A stretch of 22,803 bases of DNA from CAZXSK01 sp964642855 (GTDB taxonomy: Bacteria > Planctomycetota > Phycisphaerae > SM23-33), in contig CAZXSK010000063.1 of assembly GCA_964642855.1 (NCBI GenBank), positions 1-22,803 of the forward strand, given 5' to 3'. The number at the start of each line of letters is the position of its first letter. The first letter of the stretch is position 1. The notes beneath the pieces are model-generated. The model was not told the DNA's origin, did not search any database, and saw nothing but the letters and a program-made list of their open reading frames with translations. This document shows positions 22,030 to 22,803 of the stretch, piece by piece. A program made the translations under genes and the position numbers.

Positions 22030-22803
22030 TCAGCGTCCGTCCTTCAGACGGGTTCCGAGATAGTCGTCGAGATCGTCAATCGCCCGGACTTTCTCGCAGA
22101 TGGTGTCAATATCGTACTCCACGCGCACAAATTCGATCTTCCCGTCCTTGATGGCCAGGTAGCTGGCGCGCGGATCGCGGTCGCGAGGCTGGCCGACCGA
22201 GCCGACGTTGACCAGCGCCTTGTGGTTCTCGTCGGGCTCGAAGACCCCCTCCAGTTCGTCGGGGCTGTAGAAATCGGGCGTCTCGAAGAACACCCCGGGC
22301 ACGTGGGTGTGCCCGATAAAGCAGATCTTCGAGAACCGGTCGAATGAGCCCTGCACCTTGGTAGGAGCGTTATAGATGTCATCGGGGAATACGTACTCGT
22401 TGACGGGTCTTCGCGGGCTGCCATGGACGAACGTCAGTTCCCCGAGGCCGAACTCGCTGCCGTCGAGGGTTTGCTTGACCGGCAGGGAACCGATGAAATC
22501 CCACCAGCGATTGCGACGCTGGGTGTCCCGCTCGCTCTCGAGCTGGGCACGGGTCCAGTAACACGCCGATTCCGCGCCGATGTTGAACTTGTTCGGCTCG
22601 TAGAGCACCGCGTAGTCGTGATTGCCCATCAGCGTCAGTTCCGCCCGCTGGCTGACCAGGTCCAGGCAGTCCTGCGGGTTCGGACCGTAACCGATCACGT
22701 CGCCCAGGCAGACGATCTTCGTCGCGCCGCGACGGTCGATGTCCTCCAGGACGGCCGTGAGCGCTTCAATATTGGAGTGGATGTCACTGATGATTGCCAG
22801 CAT
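22030..22803 (-). CDS. Metallophosphoesterase (calcineurin-like, YfcE/PF12850 type)
   Basis: A 257-residue dimetal phosphoesterase with every expected ligand: SDIHSN (Asp7, His9), GDVIGYG (Asp35), GNHD (Asn61, His62), VHGSP (His127) and GHTH (His165, His167). Members of this group hydrolyse phosphodiesters or phosphomonoesters, and some relatives are protein phosphatases; the real substrate is unknown. The ATG is the last codon of the window, and MLAIISDIHSN is the normal family start, so the gene is probably complete although its promoter lies outside. Its TGA overlaps the ribosome binding site of yidC, so the two are translationally coupled. Confidence 0.93.
   Translation of the reverse strand: MLAIISDIHSNIEALTAVLEDIDRRGATKIVCLGDVIGYGPNPQDCLDLVSQRAELTLMGNHDYAVLYEPNKFNIGAESACYWTRAQLESERDTQRRNRWWDFIGSLPVKQTLDGSEFGLGELTFVHGSPRRPVNEYVFPDDIYNAPTKVQGSFDRFSKICFIGHTHVPGVFFETPDFYSPDELEGVFEPDENHKALVNVGSVGQPRDRDPRASYLAIKDGKIEFVRVEYDIDTICEKVRAIDDLDDYLGTRLKDGR

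Noticed and set aside
19979..22063. A 694-codon plus-strand frame opposite yidC
   Set aside because: Leu-, Arg- and His-rich shadow of yidC; no motif and no ribosome binding site.

Overview
The window looks like a piece of a planctomycete chromosome, most likely from the Phycisphaerae or a close relative. This is inferred from several signs: high GC (about 65% in hand-counted coding lines), a secreted PQQ-type beta-propeller protein, a large secreted protein ending in the FADGH-type tail common in planctomycete DUF1559-like proteins, a lipoprotein with a peptidase-like HEGFH motif, and many GTG starts. No rRNA, tRNA, CRISPR array, transposase or phage gene was found. Seventeen protein genes fill the window, and no gap longer than 300 bases lacks a gene.

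Layout. Bases 197-2461 (+) encode an ABC exporter half-transporter with an unusual N-terminal module and a zinc-ribbon-like motif. Bases 2532-6152 (+) hold a uroporphyrinogen-decarboxylase/corrinoid-methyltransferase-like protein fused to two thioredoxin folds. It is followed by a lower-GC pair (a 62-residue protein and a DUF6338-like membrane protein) and a CobW-type GTPase with a variant cysteine motif. A secreted beta-rich protein of unknown function follows (6258-7367). On the minus strand, xylulokinase (10632-9106) is followed by an ArnT/GT39-like membrane glycosyltransferase (9066-7351). Divergent from xylB are a small two-helix membrane protein and an FAD-dependent oxidoreductase (10796-12492), with a palindrome between the two transcription units. 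Next on the plus strand come a stand-alone degenerate receiver protein behind a structured leader, a secreted PQQ-propeller protein, and folC behind a 12-bp inverted repeat and a strong sigma-70-like promoter. On the minus strand lie an HEGFH lipoprotein (17531-16548) and a PTS EIIA-type protein (16486-16022). Divergent from them is a 731-residue secreted protein (17684-19879). The right end is a minus-strand pair: a metallophosphoesterase (22803-22030) closely coupled to yidC (22018-19985).

How the genes may work together. The methyltransferase-like fusion and the CobW GTPase are plausible partners in corrinoid or metal-dependent methyl transfer. The two low-GC genes may have been inserted between them and appear to have their own extended -10 promoter. 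The xylB divergon looks like a sugar-use or sugar-modification locus controlled from a shared intergenic operator. The remaining genes are housekeeping (folC, yidC) or envelope functions. The most unusual items are the thioredoxin fusion, the variant CobW motif, the low-GC membrane pair, and three structured non-coding stretches (upstream of the receiver gene, upstream of folC, and between xylB and the small membrane protein gene). None of these amounts to proof of a new system; they are leads.
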